48,944 nucleotides of DNA from Candidatus Pacearchaeota archaeon (GCA_018304165.1 JAGVWS010000036.1:1-48944); one strand, 5' to 3'; shown: positions 6,413-15,632, counted from the stretch's first letter. A program made the numbers and translations. The notes: a model not told the origin generated them from the letters alone.

Positions 6413-9178
6413 TTACTTTTCTTCTCCATACTTCTTCATAGCATAATCAATTTGCTCTCCTTTCCATCCTGCTTTCTTTAGGTTTTCCTTAATCTTATCT
6501 TCGCTCATTCCAGCTCCGGATGATTTTGTGATGTAGAGCATTATATTGTCAAAGTCTTTTTTGTTCTTGAACAAATGGCTTCCATAACTGTTTCTGTACC
6601 ACCACATCATTAATATATAAATTATTACTGCGACAATCAGGACAGCCACTATGTAAATTATTGTTCTTGTGTTATTTCTGCAGTCGCTTGGGCAGTTGCT
6701 GTAGTCTTCATCAAGCTCCGGTTCGCAGGCCAGGTTGAAGTTGCACGGCTCAATATTGTTATTTCCCAAGTCCTCTAAATCCAGTTTTGACGGAGATGGA
6801 GCCACAAATATTCTTAAGCTGTCCGGCTCTTCCATTAAGCTCGTGCTACTAGTCAGGAATTCAATGCTCTTTTCAGTTCCTGATGACAGCCCATTTAAAG
6901 ATATTCCGTAGAATCCATCTCCATAGTAAGGAGAATAATTAGATGCAAAGCTCAGGTCGCCCTCATTTATAATTAAGTAAAGAGGCTCAGCATCTTGAGA
7001 TAGGGGGATTATTCTTATTTTATATGCTGTAACCAGGTCATCAACTCCCTCCCCATATCCGGATATAGTCTGGTAGTCAATAAGCACATTTACATTTTCA
7101 TCAGCCCATGCAAGTATAGCTCCTGCAGTTTCGTCAGAGTCCGGATAATTCTGCCCGCTTACTTCTTCAAGGGAAGAAACAATTATTCCATCATCGCTGA
7201 CATCAAGAGGAATTCCTGTAGATTTTGAGCTTGCCTTAATTTCTGAAGGTATGTAGAGCTCTGAAAGGCTAGCCATTATATCAAGGAATGCATCTTCATC
7301 ATTATCATTTATAGCGCCCACGTATGCCTTTTCAAGCTCTGAAATTTCCTTTTCAGAGTTGTTTAAAGATATTCTCTGCTTTATGAAGCCCGACTGCCAC
7401 GAAGGTATTTGGGAGAGCTGGACATTTATCTTGTTGAGATTTTTCTTATAGTCAGCCAGCGTTTTGTTGATTGCATCCTTTGGATTTTGCACATTTATTT
7501 CAAACTCTTTTGAATGAGTATTGCCTTTAGAGTCGGTTATGGCAAGTTTTAAAGTATAATCTCCAATATCCTCATAAGTATGCGATGCGGTATTGGTCTG
7601 AGTTTCCACTTTGCTTGATGTTGTTTCATCTCCGAAGTCCCAGCTGTATGTTATGGAATAGTTGTTCCATATAGAAGGAGTGTTTGCTATTGTTGCTGTA
7701 AACAAAGTTTTTTGGTAAGCAGCTAATGTCATCGGTTTCACAGAAGTAATGAGGGGTATCCTCTTTACTTCTATCTTCTTTGACAATAATTCAGTTCCTT
7801 TGTAAGAAAGTACAAACGTAACATTCCCGTAAGCCTTTGAAACTAAAAACCCCGCCTTGTCTAAATTCAGCTTACTGTACTTTGGAAGGCTTATCTTTGC
7901 AGGAGTTTTTTCGGAATCATAGATTGTTTTTGTCTCAAGCACTCCGACGCTTGTCCTGTACTTTACTGAAGCTTCAAGAAGCTTTACATTTATTGAACTG
8001 TCTGTTTTTATCCTTATTGGTATCACGCAGCCGCTGCCGCCGCTGCAATCCGAATCATACTTTGTTTCTATGTAATCTGTTATATATTGCGCGAGAGTAC
8101 CGGCTCCGCTGTTTCCAGATTCGGAGTAACTTTCCTCGTCAATGTTTATAATTCCCGTATTCCCATACTTTGCTCCCCTGGCGTAGAGTTGGTAGTCTGC
8201 TGCATAATTCTCTGATGGCGGAGTATCAAAGAATCCGCACGCGTTGTTTGTTTCATACTTCGTTTTGTATCCGCTTGACGGCTCTGTTGATGATAAGCAG
8301 GAGTAATGATAACTGATTTTATTATTGGTATAATTTATCCTGCATCTAAATTCTCTTCCTGAATTGCTTGAATTTATCTCTGGCAGTGAGCATGAATCTA
8401 TAAAGTCTCCTCCTTCATCATAGAGCTCCATATTGAGAAGCCCCTCTTCGTAAGCTGCTGCACCTGCATCTTTTTTTACAAACGCTCCAAGCTCAAATGC
8501 GCTTCCCTCAACGAGCCTCACTTTGTTGCAGTACGGAGTTTCCTCTATTTCAGTTTCTGAAGTTGAGCCGGAAGCGCTGAAGCATCCGTATCCGCTATTC
8601 TCATAGGCGCACGAAAAATCCTTTGAATAATTGCTTGCAGTGAATTCAACTATCCCGTCGTCAAGAATATCTATTTTCAGGGGGTTTGAGCAGCTGTCAG
8701 AGTTAGTTCCCTGAATTTTTATCTTAATTCCATTATCTGCTATCCCCCTAAAATTGCCGTCAAGTTTGAAAGAAATTATTTTTTCCTGCGAGTTTAAATT
8801 ATATTCTTTTGTCAGCGCTCCGGAGCCGGAACTTGCGGTATAGTCTGCATTGCAGTCCGAAGGATTGCAGGAGTAATTTATTAAGTTTAAGTCAAGAAGC
8901 TCTTTCAGTGTTGCATTTCCTCCAAAGTTTCCCATAAACAGCGAGTCTATGGGCTCATCAGTAATGCTCAAGTTAATCCATCCGGATATCCTGCTGTCTA
9001 ATGGATAGCTGTCCTTGATGCTGCTGAAAGGATTGCCCTTGATGTAGCTTGCAGGGACTAATTGGACGGTCAGTATTATTAATAATAAAGCAAGGAGGGA
9101 AAAAATTTTCATTTTAATTCCATTATTGCTCAATTTATTAACCCTGATACCGCCAGCCTCTTTTGCCATGCTCTTCAT
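6413..9178 (-). CDS. Large secreted PKD-domain membrane-anchored protein
   Basis: The 921-aa protein has an N-terminal signal/anchor (MKIFSLLALLLIILTVQLV from M23, at 9112, a likelier start than 9178). A long Ser/Cys/Asn-rich ectodomain follows. A PKD domain lies near residues 480-565 (YSWDFGDETTSS and a C-terminal LKLAITDSKGN strand), followed by a helical stretch and a Cys-rich segment (CEPELDEDYSNCPSDC). A TM at about 838-860 precedes a cytoplasmic tail with a UBA-like helical motif (KENLKKAGWKGEQIDYAM). PKD domains mediate protein-protein contacts on archaeal surfaces. It is probably a cell-envelope or adhesion protein; many NxS/T sites would allow N-glycosylation. Confidence 0.8.
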   Translation of the reverse strand: MKSMAKEAGGIRVNKLSNNGIKMKIFSLLALLLIILTVQLVPASYIKGNPFSSIKDSYPLDSRISGWINLSITDEPIDSLFMGNFGGNATLKELLDLNLINYSCNPSDCNADYTASSGSGALTKEYNLNSQEKIISFKLDGNFRGIADNGIKIKIQGTNSDSCSNPLKIDILDDGIVEFTASNYSKDFSCAYENSGYGCFSASGSTSETEIEETPYCNKVRLVEGSAFELGAFVKKDAGAAAYEEGLLNMELYDEGGDFIDSCSLPEINSSNSGREFRCRINYTNNKISYHYSCLSSTEPSSGYKTKYETNNACGFFDTPPSENYAADYQLYARGAKYGNTGIINIDEESYSESGNSGAGTLAQYITDYIETKYDSDCSGGSGCVIPIRIKTDSSINVKLLEASVKYRTSVGVLETKTIYDSEKTPAKISLPKYSKLNLDKAGFLVSKAYGNVTFVLSYKGTELLSKKIEVKRIPLITSVKPMTLAAYQKTLFTATIANTPSIWNNYSITYSWDFGDETTSSKVETQTNTASHTYEDIGDYTLKLAITDSKGNTHSKEFEINVQNPKDAINKTLADYKKNLNKINVQLSQIPSWQSGFIKQRISLNNSEKEISELEKAYVGAINDNDEDAFLDIMASLSELYIPSEIKASSKSTGIPLDVSDDGIIVSSLEEVSGQNYPDSDETAGAILAWADENVNVLIDYQTISGYGEGVDDLVTAYKIRIIPLSQDAEPLYLIINEGDLSFASNYSPYYGDGFYGISLNGLSSGTEKSIEFLTSSTSLMEEPDSLRIFVAPSPSKLDLEDLGNNNIEPCNFNLACEPELDEDYSNCPSDCRNNTRTIIYIVAVLIVAVIIYILMMWWYRNSYGSHLFKNKKDFDNIMLYITKSSGAGMSEDKIKENLKKAGWKGEQIDYAMKKYGEEK

Positions 9179-9188
9179 ATTAGTAGAT

Positions 9189-9520
9189 TACCTCATTAAT
9201 TCTCATAACTAATTTAGCTTTCATATCGTCAGCTTTACTACCTCATTAATTCTCATATTTTTATAATTAATTCTCATAACTAATTTAGCTTTTATATCGT
9301 CAGCTTTACTACCTCATTAATTATTATTCATCATCCTCTTTATTTTATTATTATCACAGCTAATTTAACTTTTATATCATCATCTTTGTTCCATTATTAT
9401 CCTATTATAATTACTTTTATAATTAATTCTCATAACTAATTTAGCTTTCATATCGTCAGCCTCTTTATTTCATCATCATCTTTGTTCAATTATTATCTTA
9501 TTATAACTACTTTTATAATT
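9189..9520. repeat. AT-rich degenerate tandem repeats between PKD genes
   Basis: A unit containing ATTCTCATAACTAATTTAGC followed by TTTCATATCGTCAGC occurs near 9195-9233, 9279-9304 and 9425-9460, with a degraded copy at 9355-9384. A second unit, CATCATCTTTGTTC plus ATTATTATC...TTTTATAATTAA, occurs at 9378-9426 and 9474-9523. On the minus strand the first unit encodes a short repeated peptide, MKAKLVMRIN, with variable endings. The block separates the two PKD genes and forms the upstream region of the 921-aa gene. No larger gene fits in it. Confidence 0.7.
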
Positions 9521-11675
9521 AATTTTTCTTCACATTGTTTTTTCTGGACAAAGTGTACGCATAGAACAGCACTATTAAAGTAATGGTTATTATAAACTGC
9601 AAAGAGCCGAAGAACGGCAGTTTTATCTGCGAGAAGTCAATGCAGCTCCTCTCAATAGTTCCGTTCCGGCACGTGGCTGGTGCTGTTCCGTTTCCTGTCC
9701 ATGTCGCACTTATACTATACACTTTTACTCTTCTTGTAGAGCACAGATCCTGACTTAAGGAGACTGTAGTCTGGCAGCTTCCTACAGATATTGGCTGCCC
9801 GCCACCACCAACACATCCTGCTCCGCCCGTGCATTCCTTGATTATGTCATAGGCAGACTTGCATTCATTAGCAGTTCCTCCTGTTGTCCACTTGCATCTG
9901 CAATTTCCGGCAGTTTCCTTGTATGTAGTTCTATTTTCGGTGTACTGCCTTATCACGCTTCCGCATGTTACATTTCCTCCGCTGGCATCTTTCACAGAGT
10001 CTTCAGCTACGCTCTGCTCAAAGGCATCGCAGTTCGTCTTTGTTTTATAATCTGAACAGAACGAAGCGCTTGCGTTTGAAGCGGGCAGGCATTTCTTAGA
10101 GCTAACATCACATGAATATCCTGAAGGACAGCATGCTGAAGTTGGCTGCCCTCCCGATTTATAGCAGTCGTTCAAACTGCCCGTGCTTCCAGAACTTGTT
10201 ACCCAATTAGAACTGCTTCCCGATATGCTGCAGTATGGAACTCCGCTTGGAAGAGCCAATGTAAAGTTAGTATATGAATAGGAAGATGTTGAGCTGCTGA
10301 TGGATGTATTCAGCTCCGCGCTCTTCTTGCCCGGAACGCTAAACTGATAATTGAATACCGCTCCGGAGCTTCCCATTCCAGACCTTTTGTAATTATCGCT
10401 CAATTTCCACGAGAAGTTTAAAGTATCAAGGAGAGCAGGAGTATTCGTAACTGGAACGCTTCCGTCAGCAGTCTGGTTCGGGCAGTTTCCTGCAAGGCAC
10501 TTTATTGCCTTGGGAGCATTTGAAACATTCACTGCATAGCTCAATTGCGAGGCATCAAAACTCACGCTCAGGCTTGATATTATCTGATTGTAAGAAGGAG
10601 AAGAGATATAAGAGAAAATATAAGAAGAATTAACCACGAGTATATCAACCTTAGCTTCGCTGTATGCTCCTCTGCTGTCAGTCACTCTGAATATTATCGT
10701 TTTCTGGCCAGGCTTCTTGTAGCGGAAAACATCGCTTACTCTTGTTGAGCTTGCTCCGTCTCCAAAATCCCATCTATAACTTAATTGTGGGTCATCTGCA
10801 TCAGACACAGAAGCAGAATAATTAAGAGTACTGTCAAGGAAGTAAATGCCCCCGTTAATGAGGGAAGTTATTAATATTGCTGGAGGAAAATTGTTTCCAT
10901 CGTTATTTACTATTAATTCAGGGGAGGTTTGTTTATTTCCGCTTCCGGCTATTTCTGCCGTGAACCTGTAAGTTCCTTCAGCGTCGAATCTCCATTCTGC
11001 TATTCCTTTTGTTGATATTATTGATGTTGATTTCCATGAGCTGAAAAATAACCACTTTGTTGTTTTCTTTTCTATAGTGTAATTTATTTCTGTCTTATCC
11101 AAATCCGTTCCCGGCACTATCATTAATATAGTGCTTCCAACGCTTGTCTGGGTTATTTCCTGTCCTACGAGGTTTTCCCAATGAGCTCCCGTAACGTTTC
11201 CCAATATTTTGCAGCAAACAAGTATCGGCCCGACTCCGCTTCCTCCTGCTGCCAGGTGGCTGTTCTTTTGAGAATAAAGCCTCACAACTTCTTTCTCGTC
11301 GCTCGGGCATGATTGGAGAGTTCTCGTCGTGCATTGTAAATTTCCATAACAAACATCGCTGTATCCTTGAGTCGTCTGACCTATTTGCTCTGCATGAGCG
11401 TTTGTCGTTCCGCTCAAACGCACTATCTTGTTTGTTGCTGTGCATGTTCCAGCGTTTATACCATTAAACCTCGTGCCAAATATGCCGTCGTAGCATATTT
11501 TTGTTGTATAACCCGAACTTGATACGCTTGCTCCATGAGCATTAGTTGATGAAGATAAATAGAGCATTTCCTGCCCTGAAGCGCATGTACTTGTTGCTTG
11601 CGCAGAAACAAAGTTAATGGCAAGGGTTATTAAGAATGCAGATAAAACCAGCGCTAAATACACCTTTTTATTCAT
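9519..11675 (-). CDS. Secreted Cys-rich PKD-domain surface protein
   Basis: This 718-aa protein begins with a clear signal peptide (YLALVLSAFLITLAINFVSA). It continues with three tandem units built around L-x(4)-NAH or NSH and a nearby CY/CC (SSSTNAHGA, SGTTNAHAE, YSQKNSHLA). A PKD domain follows at about residue 270-350 (YRWDFGDGASS), then a Ser/Thr-rich region and a Cys-rich domain. The C-terminal TM (FIITITLIVLFYAYTL) ends in a basic tail. Its architecture resembles the neighbouring 921-aa gene, so both probably form part of the envelope. Disulfides are likely given the cysteine count, which fits the DsbA-like proteins encoded elsewhere in the window. Confidence 0.8.
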   Translation of the reverse strand: MNKKVYLALVLSAFLITLAINFVSAQATSTCASGQEMLYLSSSTNAHGASVSSSGYTTKICYDGIFGTRFNGINAGTCTATNKIVRLSGTTNAHAEQIGQTTQGYSDVCYGNLQCTTRTLQSCPSDEKEVVRLYSQKNSHLAAGGSGVGPILVCCKILGNVTGAHWENLVGQEITQTSVGSTILMIVPGTDLDKTEINYTIEKKTTKWLFFSSWKSTSIISTKGIAEWRFDAEGTYRFTAEIAGSGNKQTSPELIVNNDGNNFPPAILITSLINGGIYFLDSTLNYSASVSDADDPQLSYRWDFGDGASSTRVSDVFRYKKPGQKTIIFRVTDSRGAYSEAKVDILVVNSSYIFSYISSPSYNQIISSLSVSFDASQLSYAVNVSNAPKAIKCLAGNCPNQTADGSVPVTNTPALLDTLNFSWKLSDNYKRSGMGSSGAVFNYQFSVPGKKSAELNTSISSSTSSYSYTNFTLALPSGVPYCSISGSSSNWVTSSGSTGSLNDCYKSGGQPTSACCPSGYSCDVSSKKCLPASNASASFCSDYKTKTNCDAFEQSVAEDSVKDASGGNVTCGSVIRQYTENRTTYKETAGNCRCKWTTGGTANECKSAYDIIKECTGGAGCVGGGGQPISVGSCQTTVSLSQDLCSTRRVKVYSISATWTGNGTAPATCRNGTIERSCIDFSQIKLPFFGSLQFIITITLIVLFYAYTLSRKNNVKKN

Positions 11676-11729
11676 GAGTTATTGAGAGAAAAGAGATATA
11701 TAAAGTTATTCTCAATTAAAATTAATCTG

Positions 11730-12173
11730 TCAAGCCATCTGTTCAATTGTTTGCGATGGCATATGCCTTACTGAAGTTTCTTGTATGCCTGCGCCTATCT
11801 CTACCCCAAACATCTCTTTATAATTTTGGTCTAATTGTCTTCTATTGGATCGTGCTCGCCATGAAGAGTACAGAGCAAGAGATCCTCCAAGAATCATCGC
11901 AATACCTGCTGAAGCGATTGCTTCTCCACTCCTTGAATAACCCCAATCAGGCAAAGAATTTGAATCAAATAAACGATTTAAATTAAACAAAGAATTAAAA
12001 CCAATATTATACTTTACAACTCCAAGTAGCGGCTGACCGAAAGTTCCAACAACATTCAGAAAATAAACCCCCCTCCAATTCTTAACACTCTTCTCTAATT
12101 TAGAATTATATCTTTCAGCTACGCTTATTGCCCCTTCAGGCCTCGCTTCTGTTTCAAGATGAACAGCCCACAT
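11730..12173 (-). CDS. Hypothetical membrane protein, 147 aa
   Basis: I do not recognise this protein. The middle holds one hydrophobic helix (AIASAGIAMILGGSLALYS) followed by a basic stretch (WRARSNRRQLDQNYK). A weaker hydrophobic segment (VYFLNVVGTFGQPLLGVV) may be a second membrane helix. The gene is divergent from the 135-aa ORF across an 80-base spacer with a perfect palindrome, so both may share a regulator. The ORF covers most of the local sequence and has a plausible promoter (TTAAATA) just upstream. Confidence 0.55.
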   Translation of the reverse strand: MWAVHLETEARPEGAISVAERYNSKLEKSVKNWRGVYFLNVVGTFGQPLLGVVKYNIGFNSLFNLNRLFDSNSLPDWGYSRSGEAIASAGIAMILGGSLALYSSWRARSNRRQLDQNYKEMFGVEIGAGIQETSVRHMPSQTIEQMA

Positions 12174-12203
12174 GATTTTTTAATATTAACATCCTATTTA
12201 ATG

Positions 12204-12222
12204 ATTGTTGTATTACAACAAT
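12204..12222. promoter_or_regulatory. Perfect palindrome between divergent genes
   Basis: ATTGTTGTA-T-TACAACAAT is a perfect 9-base inverted repeat with a single central base. It lies between the TATA-like boxes of the genes at 12173 (minus) and 12253 (plus, ACTTATAAT). It is symmetric enough to bind a dimeric regulator; which one is unknown. Confidence 0.5.
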
Positions 12223-12252
12223 ACTTATAATCAAGTTTATTGTTGATTTGTT

Positions 12253-12660
12253 ATGGTCAAGTATGAAATGATTGGTTCTTGCGGTCGTTTTGGCGTTCTT
12301 GGTGACTCTTGCAGAGATCATATTTCGCTCTATGGCACTATTAGGGGTAGTGGTGCTTTAGCAGTTAATGACAGTCGCCATCCTGGAATTCATTTTTTTC
12401 TCGGGCCATTAATAGGTGATATACCTCAAGGTGATGCTTATCATGTAGGTTACGAGGAAGTTGTTAGCATTCATATTGAAGGCACTCCTGACCCTTCTGT
12501 TGTTGAAAGATTAAATCATGCTAATCGTGAAGGCCTGGTTGTTGGAGTTCAAGGATTATTCAATCCGAAGCTTAAGAGAGGGTGTCATCTTGGAACTATT
12601 ATTACTAAAGTCGTTGATATTACTGATGAGCCAGACCCTGTGAGATTAGCGTTGGCTTAA
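12253..12660 (+). CDS. Hypothetical soluble protein, 135 aa
   Basis: I do not recognise this 135-aa protein. It has a Gly-rich beta-type composition (GSCGRFGVLGDSC, HFFLGPLIGDIPQGDA) with three cysteines and no membrane segment. The C-terminal half (VGVQGLFNPKLKRGCHLGTI) looks like a small beta barrel, but that is only an impression. The start follows a TATA-like ACTTATAAT by about 25 bases, fitting a leaderless transcript. It is divergent from the 147-aa membrane protein and convergent with rtcB. Confidence 0.55.
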   Translation: MVKYEMIGSCGRFGVLGDSCRDHISLYGTIRGSGALAVNDSRHPGIHFFLGPLIGDIPQGDAYHVGYEEVVSIHIEGTPDPSVVERLNHANREGLVVGVQGLFNPKLKRGCHLGTIITKVVDITDEPDPVRLALA

Positions 12661-12671
12661 AGAATTTTTCT

Positions 12672-15581
12672 TCACCCCTTCACCACTCCCATCGGCTTCA
12701 GCCTTGCTACTTTCCTTCCAATCCCTAATTCATCCGAGACGCGCGCTACTTCCTCAATGTCCTTGTAAACTTGCGGCGCTTCCTCAACAATTCCCTTCCA
12801 GCTTCCGGCTTTTATTATTATTCCTTTGTCATTCAATTCTTTCTTAATGTCTTCAGCTCTCAGTTCGCGCTTTGCCCGGCTTCTTGAGTATAATCGTCCA
12901 GCTCCGTGAGCTGTTGAACTCCAGCTTATCTTTTCCGCTTCTTTAGTTCCAACCAGCACATAAGAAGCTGTTCCCATGCTTCCGGGAATTATAACAGGCT
13001 GCCCCGTTTTTTTGTAACTCTCCGGCAGCTCTTTTCTTCCCTCTCCAAAGCTTCTCGTTGCCCCCTTTCTCATAATGAGCACTTCTCTTTCTTCAGCCTT
13101 TCCATTAATTTCAATTTCATGCTTCTCAAACTTTGCTATATTGTGGCACACATCATATACTACTTCAGCCTCAAACTTTGGAAATAATTTTTTCATTGCT
13201 TCTCTAATCCAATGTGTTATTATCTGCCTGTTAGCATATGCAAAATTAGCTGCTGCACACATTGCCGAGAAGTATTCTTTTCCCAAATCGCTTTTTATCT
13301 GGGCGTTTGTCAATTGCCTGTCTTCTTCAGGCCATCCATACTCTTTCTCCATCTTTTGTATATAATCACTTGCCACCTGATGCCCCAGCCCCCGGGAGCC
13401 GCAATGAATCATAATTGTCACTTGCCCTTTCTCCAAACCGAAGGCTTTTGCTGTTTTTTCATCAAACACTTCGTCAACATATTGCAATTCTACAAAATGG
13501 TTTCCTGCTCCAAGGCTTCCAAGCTGCGGCTTTCCTCTCTTTCTTGCTCTTTGGCTTACAAGCCCGGGGTTTGCTCTTTCCAGCTTTCCATAATCTTCAA
13601 TATGCTTCCAGTCATTATCATTTCCATACCTATTCTTAACTGCCCATTGCGCTCCTTCTTTCATAACTTCATCTAATTCTTCATCGCTTAATTTTATCCT
13701 TCCTCTTTCTCCAACTCCGGAAGGCACAGCGTCATAGAGCGCCTTTACAATAATTTCTTTTTTCTTCTCTGCATCTTTAATGTTAAGGTTTGTTTTTAGC
13801 AAGCGGACGCCGCAATTTGATACTACAAACCCGTTAGCGATAAAATTGTGATTGTTATTTTTTATAGTTAGATCATAAACAAAATTATTATGCGCCAATT
13901 CTTCTATATTTTCTATTTTATCGATTACAAATCCCTGTTCTCCAAAACAATTTTTCTCTAAGAATTCATTAAATCCTGCGAAAGAAAAAGCAATTCTGCT
14001 TCCAGTTTTACTGTAATTTGGATAATATATTGATTTCTCCAAGAACGATTCATTAATTAATTCTGAGGAAAGACTAGAGATGATTTCTGCTTTGGTGATG
14101 CCAGATTTTCTCATTTCTCTAGCTTTCGCTCTAGTTTCGTCCCTATACTCTATTGTTTTTTCTTTTAGTCTCAGCCATACTATGGCTGCATTGGCTAATT
14201 TTCTTTTTTTAATATTATAATCATAATTAATTTTAGTGAAGAGTTTAAGTAAATTTTTGGAGTCCGAATAAATCATTATTCTCATTCTATAAGATTTAGT
14301 GCCATTAGCTTCGTCAATTCTATTTTTAATGAATACATTTCTAATATCAAAATCCTCTAACAGTTTTGATATTTGGTTCATGAAGGTCATGCCGTATAAG
14401 GGGTTAGCCTTGCTCATTGAAAATAAAAGCCCGTATAAGTTGAATTTGTTGTGAGTCATGCTCTTAGGTGAACTTAATTCAGCTCCGAAGAGGGCTGCTA
14501 AGAATAGCCGCTTTTGCCAAATTTTAGAGTTCATAATCCATTCAGGCACGGGATAATCCTGTTTTGATTTATTGCCTGTAGGGGTGCCTAATAAATTAAG
14601 CAGGACCCCCAAGCTACTTGCTCCGCAGTGCATAAAGTGCTCCAATCTGGTGAATTGGTATTCTTTATATTGTGTTTTAATTTTGTGATTTTTTATTTTA
14701 GAGTAAATTCTGCCGGAAAATCCTAATTTTTCCAAATCAAGTTTTATTGATTCTAAATCTTCTTTGTTGCCATAAAAACTTGTTAATGTTTTCTTATTAG
14801 AGGGTTTAATATTTCCATCACCAAATACAAAGCCCATAATCCTGATTATATATGGAAGTTTAGGGTTTGTAGTATGCAGAGGTAGAAGCTCTAAAGATTT
14901 AAGCCCGTTTTTAATCTGAAGCTTTGATGTTGAGCTTCTATTAAGTTTATCAATATCTTCTTCGCTAATCAGTATTTTATCTTCTGGTTCTTCATATGAC
15001 ACCCCATTAAATGGATAGAGTATTATTTCATCGTCTTTTTTCAAGTACTTTAGCTCTTTCATTCCATCTTTGGTGTAGAAAGGATGATCAGGGGTAGCAT
15101 GGACTTCTGTTCCAGAGGTGGTTGTAATTTTAATGATATTATCTGCTATCTTGCTCATAAAAAGTGATAATTCTGAAGAAACTTTCTCTCTTTTTTCTTT
15201 ATCTAAAACAATTAGGTTTTCATCGCATTTATTTAAATTTTTTATCTTCTTCCAATAACCTAATTCGCTTAAGATTTTTGAATCGCCTTTCAGGCAATTT
15301 ATATCGAAACCCACACCACCCGGTGATATAACTCCTTTATCAATATCAAATGCTGCAACTCCTCCAATGCTAAAACCATAGCCTAGGTGAGCGTCTGCCA
15401 TGGCAAGTGAGTAGCCAATTATTCCGGGCAGGCATGCTACATTTTTTACCTGTTCTATTGTCTTGTCCTTTTCAATGGCTTTCATGAGCTTCTCGCTTGC
15501 AAGAATTCTTCCGGGAACAAGCATATTACCTGTTCTGGGTATCTCCCATACATTGTCGCTTATTTGTTTTATTTCAGCCAT
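12672..15581 (-). CDS. rtcB: RNA-splicing ligase RtcB with intein
   Basis: RtcB joins 2',3'-cyclic phosphate and 5'-OH RNA ends in tRNA splicing and RNA repair, using GTP and Mn2+. The exteins (residues 1-95 and 590-969, 475 aa together) are a full RtcB: ADAHLGYGFSIGG, GVGFDIN/CGVRLL, LGAGNHFVE, HCGSRGLGHQ, and the guanylylated histidine in STAHGAGR (H892). An intein interrupts the gene directly before the metal-binding active-site cysteine C590, so no active ligase forms before splicing. A GGTGTGA ribosome-binding site precedes the ATG, and the promoter shares a TATA palindrome with the divergent cupin gene. Archease, its activator, is encoded at 18988. Confidence 0.95.
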   Translation of the reverse strand: MAEIKQISDNVWEIPRTGNMLVPGRILASEKLMKAIEKDKTIEQVKNVACLPGIIGYSLAMADAHLGYGFSIGGVAAFDIDKGVISPGGVGFDINCLKGDSKILSELGYWKKIKNLNKCDENLIVLDKEKREKVSSELSLFMSKIADNIIKITTTSGTEVHATPDHPFYTKDGMKELKYLKKDDEIILYPFNGVSYEEPEDKILISEEDIDKLNRSSTSKLQIKNGLKSLELLPLHTTNPKLPYIIRIMGFVFGDGNIKPSNKKTLTSFYGNKEDLESIKLDLEKLGFSGRIYSKIKNHKIKTQYKEYQFTRLEHFMHCGASSLGVLLNLLGTPTGNKSKQDYPVPEWIMNSKIWQKRLFLAALFGAELSSPKSMTHNKFNLYGLLFSMSKANPLYGMTFMNQISKLLEDFDIRNVFIKNRIDEANGTKSYRMRIMIYSDSKNLLKLFTKINYDYNIKKRKLANAAIVWLRLKEKTIEYRDETRAKAREMRKSGITKAEIISSLSSELINESFLEKSIYYPNYSKTGSRIAFSFAGFNEFLEKNCFGEQGFVIDKIENIEELAHNNFVYDLTIKNNNHNFIANGFVVSNCGVRLLKTNLNIKDAEKKKEIIVKALYDAVPSGVGERGRIKLSDEELDEVMKEGAQWAVKNRYGNDNDWKHIEDYGKLERANPGLVSQRARKRGKPQLGSLGAGNHFVELQYVDEVFDEKTAKAFGLEKGQVTIMIHCGSRGLGHQVASDYIQKMEKEYGWPEEDRQLTNAQIKSDLGKEYFSAMCAAANFAYANRQIITHWIREAMKKLFPKFEAEVVYDVCHNIAKFEKHEIEINGKAEEREVLIMRKGATRSFGEGRKELPESYKKTGQPVIIPGSMGTASYVLVGTKEAEKISWSSTAHGAGRLYSRSRAKRELRAEDIKKELNDKGIIIKAGSWKGIVEEAPQVYKDIEEVARVSDELGIGRKVARLKPMGVVKG
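13815..15296 (-). mobile_element. Intein with LAGLIDADG homing endonuclease
   Basis: Residues 96-589 (494 aa) form an in-frame insertion starting with Cys (CLKGDSKIL) and ending in VVSN before an extein Cys, the standard splice junctions. The N-terminal splicing block has T-x-x-H-like HATPDHPF; the C-terminal block reads NFVYDLTIKNNNHNFIANGF. Between them lie two LAGLIDADG-like helices (IIRIMGFVFGDGNI and RLFLAALFGAEL), so the element probably still encodes a homing endonuclease. Insertion at this RtcB cysteine matches, as I recall, the intein site in Pyrococcus RtcB. Confidence 0.9.
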
Positions 15582-15602
15582 AAGTTAGTCACACCTTCAA
15601 TG

Positions 15603-15610
15603 TTTATAAA
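15603..15610. promoter_or_regulatory. Palindromic TATA box shared by two divergent genes
   Basis: TTTATAAA is its own reverse complement. Its centre is about 26 bases from the rtcB start (15581) and about 26 bases from the cupin start (15633). One box could therefore place both start sites at or next to the start codons. No other TATA-like sequence is seen in the 51-base spacer. Confidence 0.5.
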
Positions 15611-15632
15611 GTTTTGATGATTCTGATTATTA

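Noticed and set aside
9440-9520. C/D-box sRNA in the repeat spacer
   Set aside because: GATGATGA and CTGA occur together on the minus strand in more than one unit, but spacing and the terminal stem are not right, and such words are frequent in AT-rich repeats.
14300-15300. Separate gene inside rtcB
   Set aside because: The region has its own endonuclease domain but is in frame with both ligase halves and has intein splice junctions, so it is an intein and not an independent gene.
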